A program made the position numbers and the translations under genes. This document shows positions 29,100-37,399 of a DNA stretch of 64,000 bases, piece after piece. Within the stretch, counting starts at the first letter, position 1. Each line of letters begins with the position of its first letter. Source of the stretch: an uncultured Salinisphaerales bacterium (GTDB lineage Bacteria > Pseudomonadota > Gammaproteobacteria > Nevskiales > CAJXLF01); assembly GCA_913055805.1 (NCBI GenBank), contig CAJXLF010000002.1, forward strand, positions 124,001 to 188,000, in the 5' to 3' direction. Below the pieces are notes generated by a model. The model did no database searches and had not been told where the DNA came from. It saw only the letters and a program-made list of their open reading frames with translations.

Positions 29100-31418
29100 T
29101 TATTGCGTGGTCTCGTACCAGACGGGCGAAGCCCAGGCACGCTCTTCAATGGTATGAAAATGCTTCTGACCACTGAAACTGCCGGGTTCGCCACTGATTA
29201 CGCAGCAACCCTCGTAGCCGCGCAGCCCGCTGTCCTGTGGAAACATACCATTGGACGCATCCAGAAGACTGCAATCGACATCGTTTTCCACATTGCACAC
29301 CCATGCACTCCATCGACAGGAAGGCACTTCACGCACCCGCGCATACCAGTAGGCATCGCGATCGCTCTGGAAATCCTCATCCACCCACACTGCACAGAAC
29401 GATGAGGGGTGCTGCCCTACCTCCACACTGCAGTCCTGCATGGAAGGGCGGCTGACCGTTTGCGAAGTCGTTACGACACCGTTGTGCACGCGCACCTTGC
29501 CTTCACCGTTGGCATCCACATAGCCCTTGATGATATCCACGCTCTGCAGGGGGTAGCCTTCCGGGTCCTGCTGGGCCCAGACGGCAAAATGCGGTTTGGC
29601 GCCTTCCACTGCCGGCGGCAGATCACCACCCATGCGCGCTCCGGCCACCTGCCCGGTGGCTATCAGATCCTCACCCGTAGCCAGTCGGTCACAGATGTTC
29701 TGCGGCAGGGGGTCCCAGGATGCAATGCTGCGGATACGCAGGCGCGGACCAGAGGTACCGAAGCTCTCGCCGCGATGAATGGCCTGCCAGATTTCGTCGC
29801 GGTTATTCTGCGGCGCCCAGACACCGGCCAGTCCACCCGGATTCAGGGTGCGGGCAAAGTCCTGGAATTTTCGATCTGTGCAGTTCGCGGGATCGGCAGG
29901 ATCACCCCCGCCACCGCAATTCCAGAAGCCCAATTGCTCTGCCGGATCATCATCCAGTACCCCTCCATGCCCCAGGAAGGGGTATTCACCGGCGTCACCG
30001 GAGTCACCGCCATGCGTATCCAGCGCCGCGGTGATATTGATCTTGTAGGGGTTCACACCCAGTGTCTGGCGAATCTTCAGACCTTCAGCCATGGCGTTAC
30101 GGTAGTAATCCAGTGGATGCGTGCAGTTACCGGTGCCGTCAGCCGAATCAGCTCCGTGCGAAGCACCATCCGGCCCGGTCTCCTCACAGACTTCCACCTG
30201 GTTACTCGGTGGCGTGCCATGCGAACAGAAGTTGGGGTCGGTCAACGGATCGCCTGTACAGAAGGCCTCGCAACTGGCTGGCTGGCCGGGCGCGCCGGTG
30301 CAAACGGATTTATTGATTTCAAAACCACAGGCCGGGTCGTAGCCCTCATCATTGGCCAGATAATCCCCTTCAAGTCCGGCCGCACATTCGGACTGCCCCT
30401 TGTGCTGAGTCATCTCAAACGAGCGATCAATGCGCTGCCGCAGGGCCGCGTCATCCGCAGTCATGGGAAAGTAGACATTGGTGAAGGGCAGCTTGCGCCC
30501 GAGCGGTACGCCTTCGAGGTCTCCAAGCACCGTGTTGCCGGCTGCTTCTCCGGCCGCCAGATACATGCGCCCGTCTGAGAGATTCGCGTTGTGCGGAATA
30601 GTCAGCACCCGGCAGCCGCTTCCCTCCGGGCATTGCAGGTTCAGCTGGTCGAACAGATCCCAATCGTCGTTACCGTTCTCCGGCAGGAGCGGTGTTGTCG
30701 GATTGACTGAACTGATGACATTCAGTGGCGCGCTTTCCGTAGGCCCATTGAAGATCACATTACGGTGGAACATCTGCGAGCTTTCCTGCGAAGTGTATTC
30801 ATAGCCATGCAACGTCGTGTAGCTGCAGGGTTCATACTCCTCATCGTTCATCTGTTTGGTCAGCGACCAGGCCGCAATCGTGCTGGGCAGGGATGACGCC
30901 ACGCTTTGCAGTACCTGGGTCTGGAACGGCGTCTCGCCGGCCGCAATCTGAACCACATCATCGCGTATACCCTGACCGATCAGCTGATCGCAGAGCGCCT
31001 GGGTCTGTTCGCTGTTATCGCAGAACAGGAAGAAACCACCCAGGAATTCCGCGTGATCGGTCACCGCATTGAAATCCAGCGGGCGATCGATGGTGATTTC
31101 GCGACCGACATTGAAAACGTCGTCACTGCCCAGTGCCGGCTGCGGCAGCGGCGCTGCGCCCTTGGCAAAACGGTGGGCGGCGCGCGGATCCGTCAGCGCA
31201 TTGAAGAAGTAGGCATCCAGTGAATAACTGGTATGGGTGTGCAGATCCCCGAAATAAACATTCTTGTAGCCCGGCTGATAATCGCTGCAATGCCCCGCAA
31301 CCGGTTCAGGTTCCGGAGAAGCGGCCTGGCCGCCGGCGACCGGCTCATCGTTCGAGCCGCCACAGGCCACCAACACCAATAGACCAAACATCACGACCAG
31401 ACGACCGGGCAAGAACAT
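29100..31418 (-). CDS. DUF3604 PHP-like lipoprotein (cassette 1)
   Basis: I place the start at the ATG at 31418: it overlaps the HupE-like stop as TGATG and has GGGGTG upstream; 31430 is an alternative. The 772-residue protein has a lipobox LVAC with Cys19. The metal-type motifs GDLHTHTSYSLDA and AVTDHAEFLGG resemble PHP phosphoesterase motifs and define DUF3604. Many cysteine pairs suggest disulfides outside the cytoplasm. It is the last gene of an operon with a prolyl isomerase and a HupE-like protein. Its paralogue is at 37400-39679. Substrate unknown. Confidence 0.8.
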   Translation of the reverse strand: MFLPGRLVVMFGLLVLVACGGSNDEPVAGGQAASPEPEPVAGHCSDYQPGYKNVYFGDLHTHTSYSLDAYFFNALTDPRAAHRFAKGAAPLPQPALGSDDVFNVGREITIDRPLDFNAVTDHAEFLGGFFLFCDNSEQTQALCDQLIGQGIRDDVVQIAAGETPFQTQVLQSVASSLPSTIAAWSLTKQMNDEEYEPCSYTTLHGYEYTSQESSQMFHRNVIFNGPTESAPLNVISSVNPTTPLLPENGNDDWDLFDQLNLQCPEGSGCRVLTIPHNANLSDGRMYLAAGEAAGNTVLGDLEGVPLGRKLPFTNVYFPMTADDAALRQRIDRSFEMTQHKGQSECAAGLEGDYLANDEGYDPACGFEINKSVCTGAPGQPASCEAFCTGDPLTDPNFCSHGTPPSNQVEVCEETGPDGASHGADSADGTGNCTHPLDYYRNAMAEGLKIRQTLGVNPYKINITAALDTHGGDSGDAGEYPFLGHGGVLDDDPAEQLGFWNCGGGGDPADPANCTDRKFQDFARTLNPGGLAGVWAPQNNRDEIWQAIHRGESFGTSGPRLRIRSIASWDPLPQNICDRLATGEDLIATGQVAGARMGGDLPPAVEGAKPHFAVWAQQDPEGYPLQSVDIIKGYVDANGEGKVRVHNGVVTTSQTVSRPSMQDCSVEVGQHPSSFCAVWVDEDFQSDRDAYWYARVREVPSCRWSAWVCNVENDVDCSLLDASNGMFPQDSGLRGYEGCCVISGEPGSFSGQKHFHTIEERAWASPVWYETTQ

Positions 31419-32461
31419 CAGACACCCCATCCGGTCAGCACCGGCTGTAAACGATCAATAAACCAGTACGCCGATATCACTCCCAACAGCGTGACCATGC
31501 CCACAGGCATTCGGGCTGACAGCTGTGCAACGCCGGGGAAGTTCACACGCAGCATGCGCGGCAGCTGCATCATCAGCAATACGGCTGTCACGAACAGCAG
31601 TTGCCCGGCCTCGACACCCAGGTTGAACAACAGTAATGCCCAGCCCCGGGCCTGCTCCGGCAGGCCTATGTCGCTCAGTGCCCCCGCAAATCCGAACCCG
31701 TGCAGCAAACCGAACAGCAAGGCCACCACCGCGGGGAATCGCAAGCTGAGACCCGGCGTTGCCTCTGGCGTCATACGGTGCCTGGCCAGTTCAACGGCCA
31801 GCAGCAGAATACTCAGGGCGATACAGGCCTCCACCACGGCCGCCGATAATTGCAACCCGGCCAGCATGGACAGCGCCAGCGTCAGGCTATGCGCAAGAGT
31901 AAAGGCGGTCACTACCGTCAACAACGAACGCCAGCCGCCTTGCCGTGCCCGGATCACCAGGAGCAGACAGAGCACAAACAGTAGATGATCAATGCCCGAC
32001 AGGATATGCAGGATCCCCATGGGGAAATAACCGGCCAGGCCGAGGCTCGTCGGGTTTTCCTGCATCTGTCCAAACTGCAGCCACGGCTGGCGGAGGTCCA
32101 GTAATGCAACCTGCTGTTGCCCTGTCGCATAACGTACTGTTATTACCGCATCCGGCATGGCGGGACCCAGTCCCGTAAGTTGCAGGCGCCGGCCCGACAG
32201 CCCCCCTTCACAATGCATCTGCCAGTATCGCAACATCTGCTCGCCGAGATATTCGGTTCGTGCAGTGCCGAGAGATTCACAGACAGGCAACAGGGTAACG
32301 ATGGCATTGCGCGCCTGATCACCCTGACCCAGACCGGTTTTCAATACCGCCTGAATCCGTCCGTCGGGATATTCTTCCAGATTGAGCGCCAGCGCTTTCA
32401 ACTGGTGCGCCGCCGCGGCAGCCGGCAGCAACAGGCCCAGCAGCAGCAACAAACTGCGCAT
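31418..32461 (-). CDS. HupE/UreJ-like membrane protein (cassette 1)
   Basis: The 347-residue protein has a signal peptide ending near AAAAAH, a periplasmic domain (about 20-150) and six or more membrane helices. The membrane half contains GILHILSGIDHLLFV, LLHGFGFAGALSDIG and LFNLGVEAGQ, motifs shared with the HupE/UreJ family, whose founding members are linked to nickel uptake. A metal or ion role is therefore possible but unproven. Start and stop both overlap neighbours by TGATG, so translation of the three cassette genes is coupled. Confidence 0.8.
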   Translation of the reverse strand: MRSLLLLLGLLLPAAAAAHQLKALALNLEEYPDGRIQAVLKTGLGQGDQARNAIVTLLPVCESLGTARTEYLGEQMLRYWQMHCEGGLSGRRLQLTGLGPAMPDAVITVRYATGQQQVALLDLRQPWLQFGQMQENPTSLGLAGYFPMGILHILSGIDHLLFVLCLLLVIRARQGGWRSLLTVVTAFTLAHSLTLALSMLAGLQLSAAVVEACIALSILLLAVELARHRMTPEATPGLSLRFPAVVALLFGLLHGFGFAGALSDIGLPEQARGWALLLFNLGVEAGQLLFVTAVLLMMQLPRMLRVNFPGVAQLSARMPVGMVTLLGVISAYWFIDRLQPVLTGWGV

Positions 32462-33324
32462 CAGCCTGCCTCCTGCCCTGAGCGGCTTTCAAATTCGATG
32501 CTGAAGCGTTGCCGCAGGCGCTGCATGGCCGTGGCATTGGCCTGCTCACGCTGATGGCTGCGCCAGTCACTGGCGACCCGCTCACGCACCTCGGCCAGGC
32601 GCGCGGCCTGACCTGCTTCTCGCCCGGTCACCCGAACAAGATGCAGACCCAGCCCCGAGCGTATGGGTCCACTCCAGACCGCTTGCGGGAGATCACGCAA
32701 ATCTTCGGCAAAGCCGGCTCCGAATTCACGGCGCAAGGTTTCAGAGTCGGCCGCAAGAATTACCTGGCCCGCCGGGAATACATCGCCCAGACCCGAAAAG
32801 GCCTCCGGATCCTGCGCCAGCTGATCCTGTGCTTGTGCAAGCTGGTCCACGACTTGCGAAGGACTGGCGCCGCGGCTGAAGAAAACCTGCTCAAAGCTTA
32901 TGTGTTGCGCATGACTGTAACGTTCGGCATGGGTCTCCAGCCAGGCCTGTAACTGAGCTTCGCTTGGCTCGGGGACGGGCATCGCATCCGTGAGCAGAAA
33001 ACGCATTTTCTGCACCATCTGCCTCTGCACAATGCTGTCTTTCTGGTCCAGCCCCAACGCCAGCGCTTCGCGATAAAGCATCTGCTCGTCCAGCCAGCGC
33101 TGCAGACGTGCATCCAGTTCATTGTCATTCGGCATGCGCCCCTGCTCCGCCTGAAACGCGGCGCGCAGCACGTCGAGCTGCTGCGTGGTGACATGAATAC
33201 GGTAATGGTCGGTGGGCGGTACGGGTTCACGCAAGCTGCTGTCGAGCAGAAAAATCAGTCCGCCAAGCAGCAGGAATTGCAATAAAGGTTCGCGCAACCA
33301 GCGCTTTAACCACGCCCGTCTCAT
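32461..33324 (-). CDS. Parvulin-type peptidyl-prolyl isomerase, membrane-anchored (cassette 1)
   Basis: From the ATG at 33324 (ATGA overlap with the upstream gene) the protein has 287 residues. One N-terminal membrane helix (LLQFLLLGGLIFLLDSS) is followed by a SurA/PpiD-like helical part and a rotamase domain (about 150-245) with HISFEQVFFS, FSGLGDVFPAG and GPIRSGLGLHLVRVT. It probably acts outside the cytoplasm on a product of the same operon, most likely the DUF3604 lipoprotein. The paralogue at 40860-41723 has the same neighbours. Confidence 0.82.
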   Translation of the reverse strand: MRRAWLKRWLREPLLQFLLLGGLIFLLDSSLREPVPPTDHYRIHVTTQQLDVLRAAFQAEQGRMPNDNELDARLQRWLDEQMLYREALALGLDQKDSIVQRQMVQKMRFLLTDAMPVPEPSEAQLQAWLETHAERYSHAQHISFEQVFFSRGASPSQVVDQLAQAQDQLAQDPEAFSGLGDVFPAGQVILAADSETLRREFGAGFAEDLRDLPQAVWSGPIRSGLGLHLVRVTGREAGQAARLAEVRERVASDWRSHQREQANATAMQRLRQRFSIEFESRSGQEAG

Positions 33325-34193
33325 CGGCTGTACTCGGCCGCCGGTGATGTACACCAGACCAGTGTGCGCTGCAGACCTGCGTCCCGATGTTCCAGGGCGG
33401 CCTGATAACGCGGATTGGAAATCATATGCGTAAATTGCTGCCGCCCGGGATACTCAATGACCGCTATCTCGTCCCAGTGATTACCCTCTGTCTGGCCATC
33501 ATTACCGACCAGGGTAAAACGATAACGACCCAGAGTGACGATACGCCCGCCCAGGCGCAGAAAGCAGTCCATGGCCACGCGGCCATAGCCATCTTCATAG
33601 GCCCGTCGTCCGCTGCGGTTGCGCTCGCCTTCAACGTATTGCGCACGCTCATGGAACTTCAGCAGATTGAACATATGGATCGGCTGCTGCGGCCCTTCCT
33701 CCTGGAAAAAGGCCAGTTGCTGCGGCGTGGGATTAATCCCGCCCTGCAACAACTCTGCGGGCAGATGATCGCCCGACCTGGGCGCAGGCAGCCAGGGCAG
33801 AACGCGATTCAGCCAGCGGATTATCCTGGCCATGCGTGGCGGCGGTGGTGTGGCAACGACGATCTCCAGATCACTTGCGACACGACACAGGCGCTCGAAC
33901 AGTTCGGATGCCAGGTGGGCCTCCACCTCGGCAGGGCCGGAGAATTCAAGCAGCCAGATTTCCGACCATCGTTTGTCTGCCTCTCCAATGGCCAGTGCTT
34001 CAACCGTCGCTACGCTGAGGCAATGTGGCGGCTGGCGCCGCAGGATTGCCCTCGCCTCGGTTATGGTCTGTTGGCTGTCGGCCGAATTCAGCCATCGCCA
34101 GTGATACTGCAACAGCAAGGGGCGCCCTGCCGGCAAAGCCAGCAGGGCTTTCATTTGCTGATTGCTGGGTAGTAAGTGCGTCTCCTGCCCCAT
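33321..34193 (-). CDS. Tandem DUF1330-like (dimeric alpha/beta barrel) protein
   Basis: The 290-residue protein has a C-terminal half (about 165-280) with MFNLLKFHERAQY, GGRIVTLGRYRF, WDEIAVIEYPGRQQF and MISNPRYQAALEHRDAGLQRT, which fits DUF1330-type ferredoxin-like barrels. The N-terminal half has a weaker related pattern (WSEIWLLEFSGPAEVEAHL), so I read it as two tandem domains. Function unknown; related proteins occur near catabolic genes. First gene of the cassette 1 operon and divergent from a TetR gene. Confidence 0.6.
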   Translation of the reverse strand: MGQETHLLPSNQQMKALLALPAGRPLLLQYHWRWLNSADSQQTITEARAILRRQPPHCLSVATVEALAIGEADKRWSEIWLLEFSGPAEVEAHLASELFERLCRVASDLEIVVATPPPPRMARIIRWLNRVLPWLPAPRSGDHLPAELLQGGINPTPQQLAFFQEEGPQQPIHMFNLLKFHERAQYVEGERNRSGRRAYEDGYGRVAMDCFLRLGGRIVTLGRYRFTLVGNDGQTEGNHWDEIAVIEYPGRQQFTHMISNPRYQAALEHRDAGLQRTLVWCTSPAAEYSR

Positions 34194-34220
34194 ACCCTCA
34201 TTCCCGTTACTTTCATTCGC

Positions 34221-34248
34221 AATCTAGCAAATATTTACATATTGTCAA
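34221..34248 (-). promoter_or_regulatory. Sigma-70 promoter for the cassette 1 operon
   Basis: On the minus strand a perfect TTGACA (34248-34243) is followed after 16 bases by TAGATT (34226-34221). It lies 28 bases upstream of the DUF1330-like start. It overlaps a possible plus-strand promoter for the TetR gene, so one bound regulator could control both directions. Confidence 0.6.
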
Positions 34249-34262
34249 CTTTTGGTCATGAT
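34234..34262 (+). promoter_or_regulatory. Candidate promoter for the TetR gene
   Basis: TTTACA (34234-34239), 17 bases, CATGAT (34257-34262). Each hexamer is an incomplete match, so this is tentative. The predicted start lies about 20 bases before the TetR ATG. The stretch AATATTTACA here recurs as ATATTTACA in the other divergent spacer at 36014-36022. Confidence 0.35.
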
Positions 34263-34289
34263 AGGCTTCACGCACGCACAGGAAGGCCC

Positions 34290-34934
34290 ATGCCATACAG
34301 TAAAACCAAAACCGGCAAACGTCCCTACATGGCGCGTGAAAAACGCCGCCAGATGCTGCTGGACACTGCCGCCGGGATCGTGGAACAGGACGGCTGGGAC
34401 AAGCTCAGCATGAGCGCGTTGGCGCAGGCCAGTCACGGCAGCCGTCAGCTGATCTATCAGCACTTTGAGTCTCTTGAAGACCTTATGGTGGCGACGGGCA
34501 CGCACATCTTCGAGCAGGTTTACCTGCGTACCCGCGATACCATTGAGCACCGGCAGCAGGACATCATCACTGTGCTGGGTCAGGCACAGAGCATCACGCT
34601 GGATCTGCCGCCCGGCCGCGCGCGCGCGCTGTGGCAGGTGATTGCCTCGGCCTTCCCTGCCGACCATGAACTCACGCGTTTTGGTCGCCGCATGCGGCAT
34701 CTGATCACCAAGCTATGGCAACCAACCGTGGCCGAAGCTTTTCTCCTGGACGATGAACAGGCGGCCACTGTCACCTGGATGCTGATCATGGCGTTCTGGG
34801 GCGGCTACCGGCTGGTGGAAGATGGCGAACTGACCAAGGCACAGGCGATTGAACGCCTGAACTGGATCGTCCGCACGCTGGAAGCTGGCGTCAACCGGAC
34901 GGACAGCCGCGCTAAAGCAGCTCGCGCACACTGA
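34290..34934 (+). CDS. TetR-family transcriptional regulator
   Basis: The ATG at 34290 has GGAAGG 4 bases upstream and gives 214 residues; an upstream frame from 34176 runs through the promoter region and is rejected. The N-terminal helix-turn-helix (about 20-65) reads RQMLLDTAAGIVEQDGWDKL then SMSALAQASHGSRQLIYQHF. The C-terminal ligand domain is not recognisable to a subfamily. It is divergent from the cassette 1 operon and likely controls it. Its 3' end overlaps the convergent hydrolase gene by 23 bases. Confidence 0.9.
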   Translation: MPYSKTKTGKRPYMAREKRRQMLLDTAAGIVEQDGWDKLSMSALAQASHGSRQLIYQHFESLEDLMVATGTHIFEQVYLRTRDTIEHRQQDIITVLGQAQSITLDLPPGRARALWQVIASAFPADHELTRFGRRMRHLITKLWQPTVAEAFLLDDEQAATVTWMLIMAFWGGYRLVEDGELTKAQAIERLNWIVRTLEAGVNRTDSRAKAARAH

Positions 34935-35985
34935 TTTCATCACTGCCTTCCGGCAGGCTGATCAAGGTCCCGTCGCGCCCCAGGGTGTACTTCCCTGAAT
35001 AGGCATCACTTACGCCTCGCACAAACAACCATTCCAGCGGCTTGACCGGCAGTGGCGGTATCAGGTGATAAAACAGCAAGTGCCTGACCCCTGCCTGCTC
35101 GGCAATTTCCGCCGCCTGCACCGGCGTGGTGTGATAACTGAGTATGTCTTCTGTGATCCTGTGAATATTCGGCATACCCACGTTAGCGGCTGCACGGCCC
35201 AGGATTTCGACAATTTCCGGCGCAAGCGCCTCATGCGCCAGCAGATCGACGTCCTCTGAAAACAGCTGCAGATTTTCCGAGGCACTGGTATCCCCGCTGA
35301 TCACCAGACTGCGCCCCTTGTAGTCAAACCGGTAACCCACCGCTTCTTGCACCGGCTCATGTGGTACGGCGAAGGCAGTGACAGTAAGACCGTGGTGATT
35401 CAGCACTTCAACCGCTTCTGCCTCGCCCGGCCGCGTGAAGGGCTTTGCCAACCCGCCTGCACCGCTGCGCGGAACCACCGCTTCACCATGATGTGCGATG
35501 CGGTGCTCAACATCCTGCCGGTAGGCCAGGTTGTAGCCCTGCACCACTTGCTCGACCCCGGAAGGACCATATACGGGTAATGGCTCGGTACGGGCGCCCC
35601 CCGCCCAGCGCACCGTCATCAATTCACCCAGGCCGTCAAAATGGTCGGAATGAAAATGGGTCAGAAACAGGCCTTCGATACGGCCCGGCGGTATGCCCAT
35701 GAGTCCGAAATTGCGGGCCGCTCCGGAGCCAATATCCACCACATAGAGGTCGTTGCCCGCCAGCACCATTATGCAGGGACCGGCACGTTCGGGATCCGCC
35801 AGGGGCGCACCTGACCCGCAAAGCAGAAGGTGCAAGCCATCGGGCAGCGTATTCAACACCTGCCCGGACAGGTTACGTTCAACCTGCTTCTGCACCACAG
35901 TCATCAACAAGCGGTCACCCAACAGAAACACTGCAACGGCCACCAGCAACAGACAGGCGCCTGCTGAAATCACTATTCGCTTCAC
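34912..35985 (-). CDS. Metallo-beta-lactamase-fold hydrolase, membrane-anchored
   Basis: I chose the GTG at 35985 (357 residues) because GGGGGAG lies 6 bases upstream and the hydrophobic anchor (ISAGACLLLVAVAVFLLG) then starts the protein. The MBL core has FLTHFHSDHFDGLGEL, VISGDTS, and a late His in LLFYHLIPP, an RNase Z/arylsulfatase-like arrangement. The active site probably faces the periplasm. Substrate unknown. Convergent with the TetR gene (23-base overlap) and divergent from the isomerase-like fusion. Confidence 0.8.
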   Translation of the reverse strand: MKRIVISAGACLLLVAVAVFLLGDRLLMTVVQKQVERNLSGQVLNTLPDGLHLLLCGSGAPLADPERAGPCIMVLAGNDLYVVDIGSGAARNFGLMGIPPGRIEGLFLTHFHSDHFDGLGELMTVRWAGGARTEPLPVYGPSGVEQVVQGYNLAYRQDVEHRIAHHGEAVVPRSGAGGLAKPFTRPGEAEAVEVLNHHGLTVTAFAVPHEPVQEAVGYRFDYKGRSLVISGDTSASENLQLFSEDVDLLAHEALAPEIVEILGRAAANVGMPNIHRITEDILSYHTTPVQAAEIAEQAGVRHLLFYHLIPPLPVKPLEWLFVRGVSDAYSGKYTLGRDGTLISLPEGSDEISVRELL

Positions 35986-36013
35986 TGCACTCCCCCAGGC
36001 AAACAACTGCCAG

Positions 36014-36051
36014 ATATTTACAGTGTGTATACTTTCGTATATCTGTGTCAA
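36014..36051. promoter_or_regulatory. Divergent promoter region with an inverted repeat (possible operator)
   Basis: The centre is TATAC-tttc-GTATA (36028-36041), 5-bp arms. TATACT (36028-36033) could serve as a plus-strand -10, and TTGACA on the minus strand (36051-36046) as a -35 for the hydrolase gene. ATATTTACA (36014-36022) is shared with the promoter region of the TetR gene. Binding by that TetR protein is a guess from these features. Confidence 0.35.
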
Positions 36052-36087
36052 GATAGCCATGGGAGAAACCCGGGGAGAGAAAAGAAC

Positions 36088-37395
36088 ATGAGGCAAGCAC
36101 CCAAGCCCAGTCGTAAATCGGCAGTTGCGCTACGCATTGCCCATTCACGCGGCCCTATCAACAAACTGCGCGCACGGCGGCTGGGGATGGACATCCTGCT
36201 GCACCGCCCGCCCGTACTGGAGTTGTACTACGAGTCAGGTGACCCGCACTCACATCTCTGCCTGCAAAGCCTGAGCCGCTGGAAGTCACGCCTTGGGGTA
36301 GAAGTGCAGGCATACATCGTGCCGCCGCCCCGCGCCGAAGCCTATCCGGAGTCTGAAAAACAACGATCATTTGCCCTGGCTGACGCCCGGTACGTCGCCC
36401 CCGCCTGGGGACTGCAGTTCCCGGAAAACGCACAAACAGCCAATGCCGATGATGCCTGCCTGGCCGCGCGTCTCCTGCTGGCCTGCAAGGACATCAACTG
36501 TCTGCTGGAAAAAGAACCGGCCGTTGCCGGCGCTCTATTCAGCCGTGACAGCAAGGCCCTGGAACGCATGCTGTCGGAAAGCGAAGCACTGGATGAACGC
36601 AGTGCGAATTTGCGGCTGGCGGCTAACGAAAACCGCAGAAACCATCTCGGTCATTACCTGCCCGGTATGTGGCAATTTAATGGGGAGTGGTTCTGGGCAC
36701 TGGATCGCCTGCATCAGCTGGAATCGAGATTGCGTGACTTCAACGCCCTGCAGGGCGAACTACCCCTGGCTGTGGCCAATGCCACAAAGGCACGCTTGCC
36801 AGCGATACCTGGCGACAAGCCGGTGCTGGAATTCTTTTTCAGCTTCCGCAGTCCCTACTCCTATCTCGCGGCGATGCAGGTGCGGGACAAACATGCCAAA
36901 TGGCCTGCAGAACTGCGTATACGACCCGTGTTACCCATGGCCATGCGCGGGCTGCCTGTACCTCTTGAGAAGCGTCTGTATATCGTCCGTGACGTCAAGC
37001 GCGAAGCGGATAGCCTGGGCATTCCATTCGGTCGCATCGCTGACCCTATCGGCGCCGGCGCGGAGCGCTGCCTGAGCCTGTTCCCGCTCGCCCAGGGTGT
37101 GGAGCAGCAATTGGCCTATCTGACTGCCGCTGCAACTGCCATATGGTCACAGGGTGTGGACGTGGCCACCGATAAGGGCCTCGCCTATGTCTGCGACCAG
37201 GCAGGACTGGACTGGGCGGCCGCCCGACAACGTCTGCAGGGCGCTCCCGACCTCGGCTACGCCGAGGAAAATCGCCGGGCGATGTTCGAGGCCGGCTTAT
37301 GGGGCGTGCCAAGTTTCAGACTTGGCAAGTTCGCCACCTGGGGCCGCGACCGCCTGTGGATGGTCGAGGAGGTGCTGCGCCGGGGCTCTGACTAA
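36088..37395 (+). CDS. Tandem DsbA-like/2-hydroxychromene-2-carboxylate isomerase-like fusion
   Basis: The ATG at 36088 has GGGGAGAG upstream; 435 residues. Two thioredoxin-fold domains of the DsbA/HCCA-isomerase (GST-kappa) family occur in tandem. Each begins with a related strand: PPVLELYYESGDPHSHLCLQ (about residue 45) and KPVLEFFFSFRSPYSYLAAM (about 245). The second has the full family pattern, including the late segment GVPSFRLGKFATWGRDRLWM. The first domain is more diverged (DPHSH in place of SPYSY). Single-domain relatives isomerise polyaromatic intermediates with glutathione. Substrate here is unknown. Confidence 0.75.
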   Translation: MRQAPKPSRKSAVALRIAHSRGPINKLRARRLGMDILLHRPPVLELYYESGDPHSHLCLQSLSRWKSRLGVEVQAYIVPPPRAEAYPESEKQRSFALADARYVAPAWGLQFPENAQTANADDACLAARLLLACKDINCLLEKEPAVAGALFSRDSKALERMLSESEALDERSANLRLAANENRRNHLGHYLPGMWQFNGEWFWALDRLHQLESRLRDFNALQGELPLAVANATKARLPAIPGDKPVLEFFFSFRSPYSYLAAMQVRDKHAKWPAELRIRPVLPMAMRGLPVPLEKRLYIVRDVKREADSLGIPFGRIADPIGAGAERCLSLFPLAQGVEQQLAYLTAAATAIWSQGVDVATDKGLAYVCDQAGLDWAAARQRLQGAPDLGYAEENRRAMFEAGLWGVPSFRLGKFATWGRDRLWMVEEVLRRGSD

Positions 37396-37399
37396 CCCA

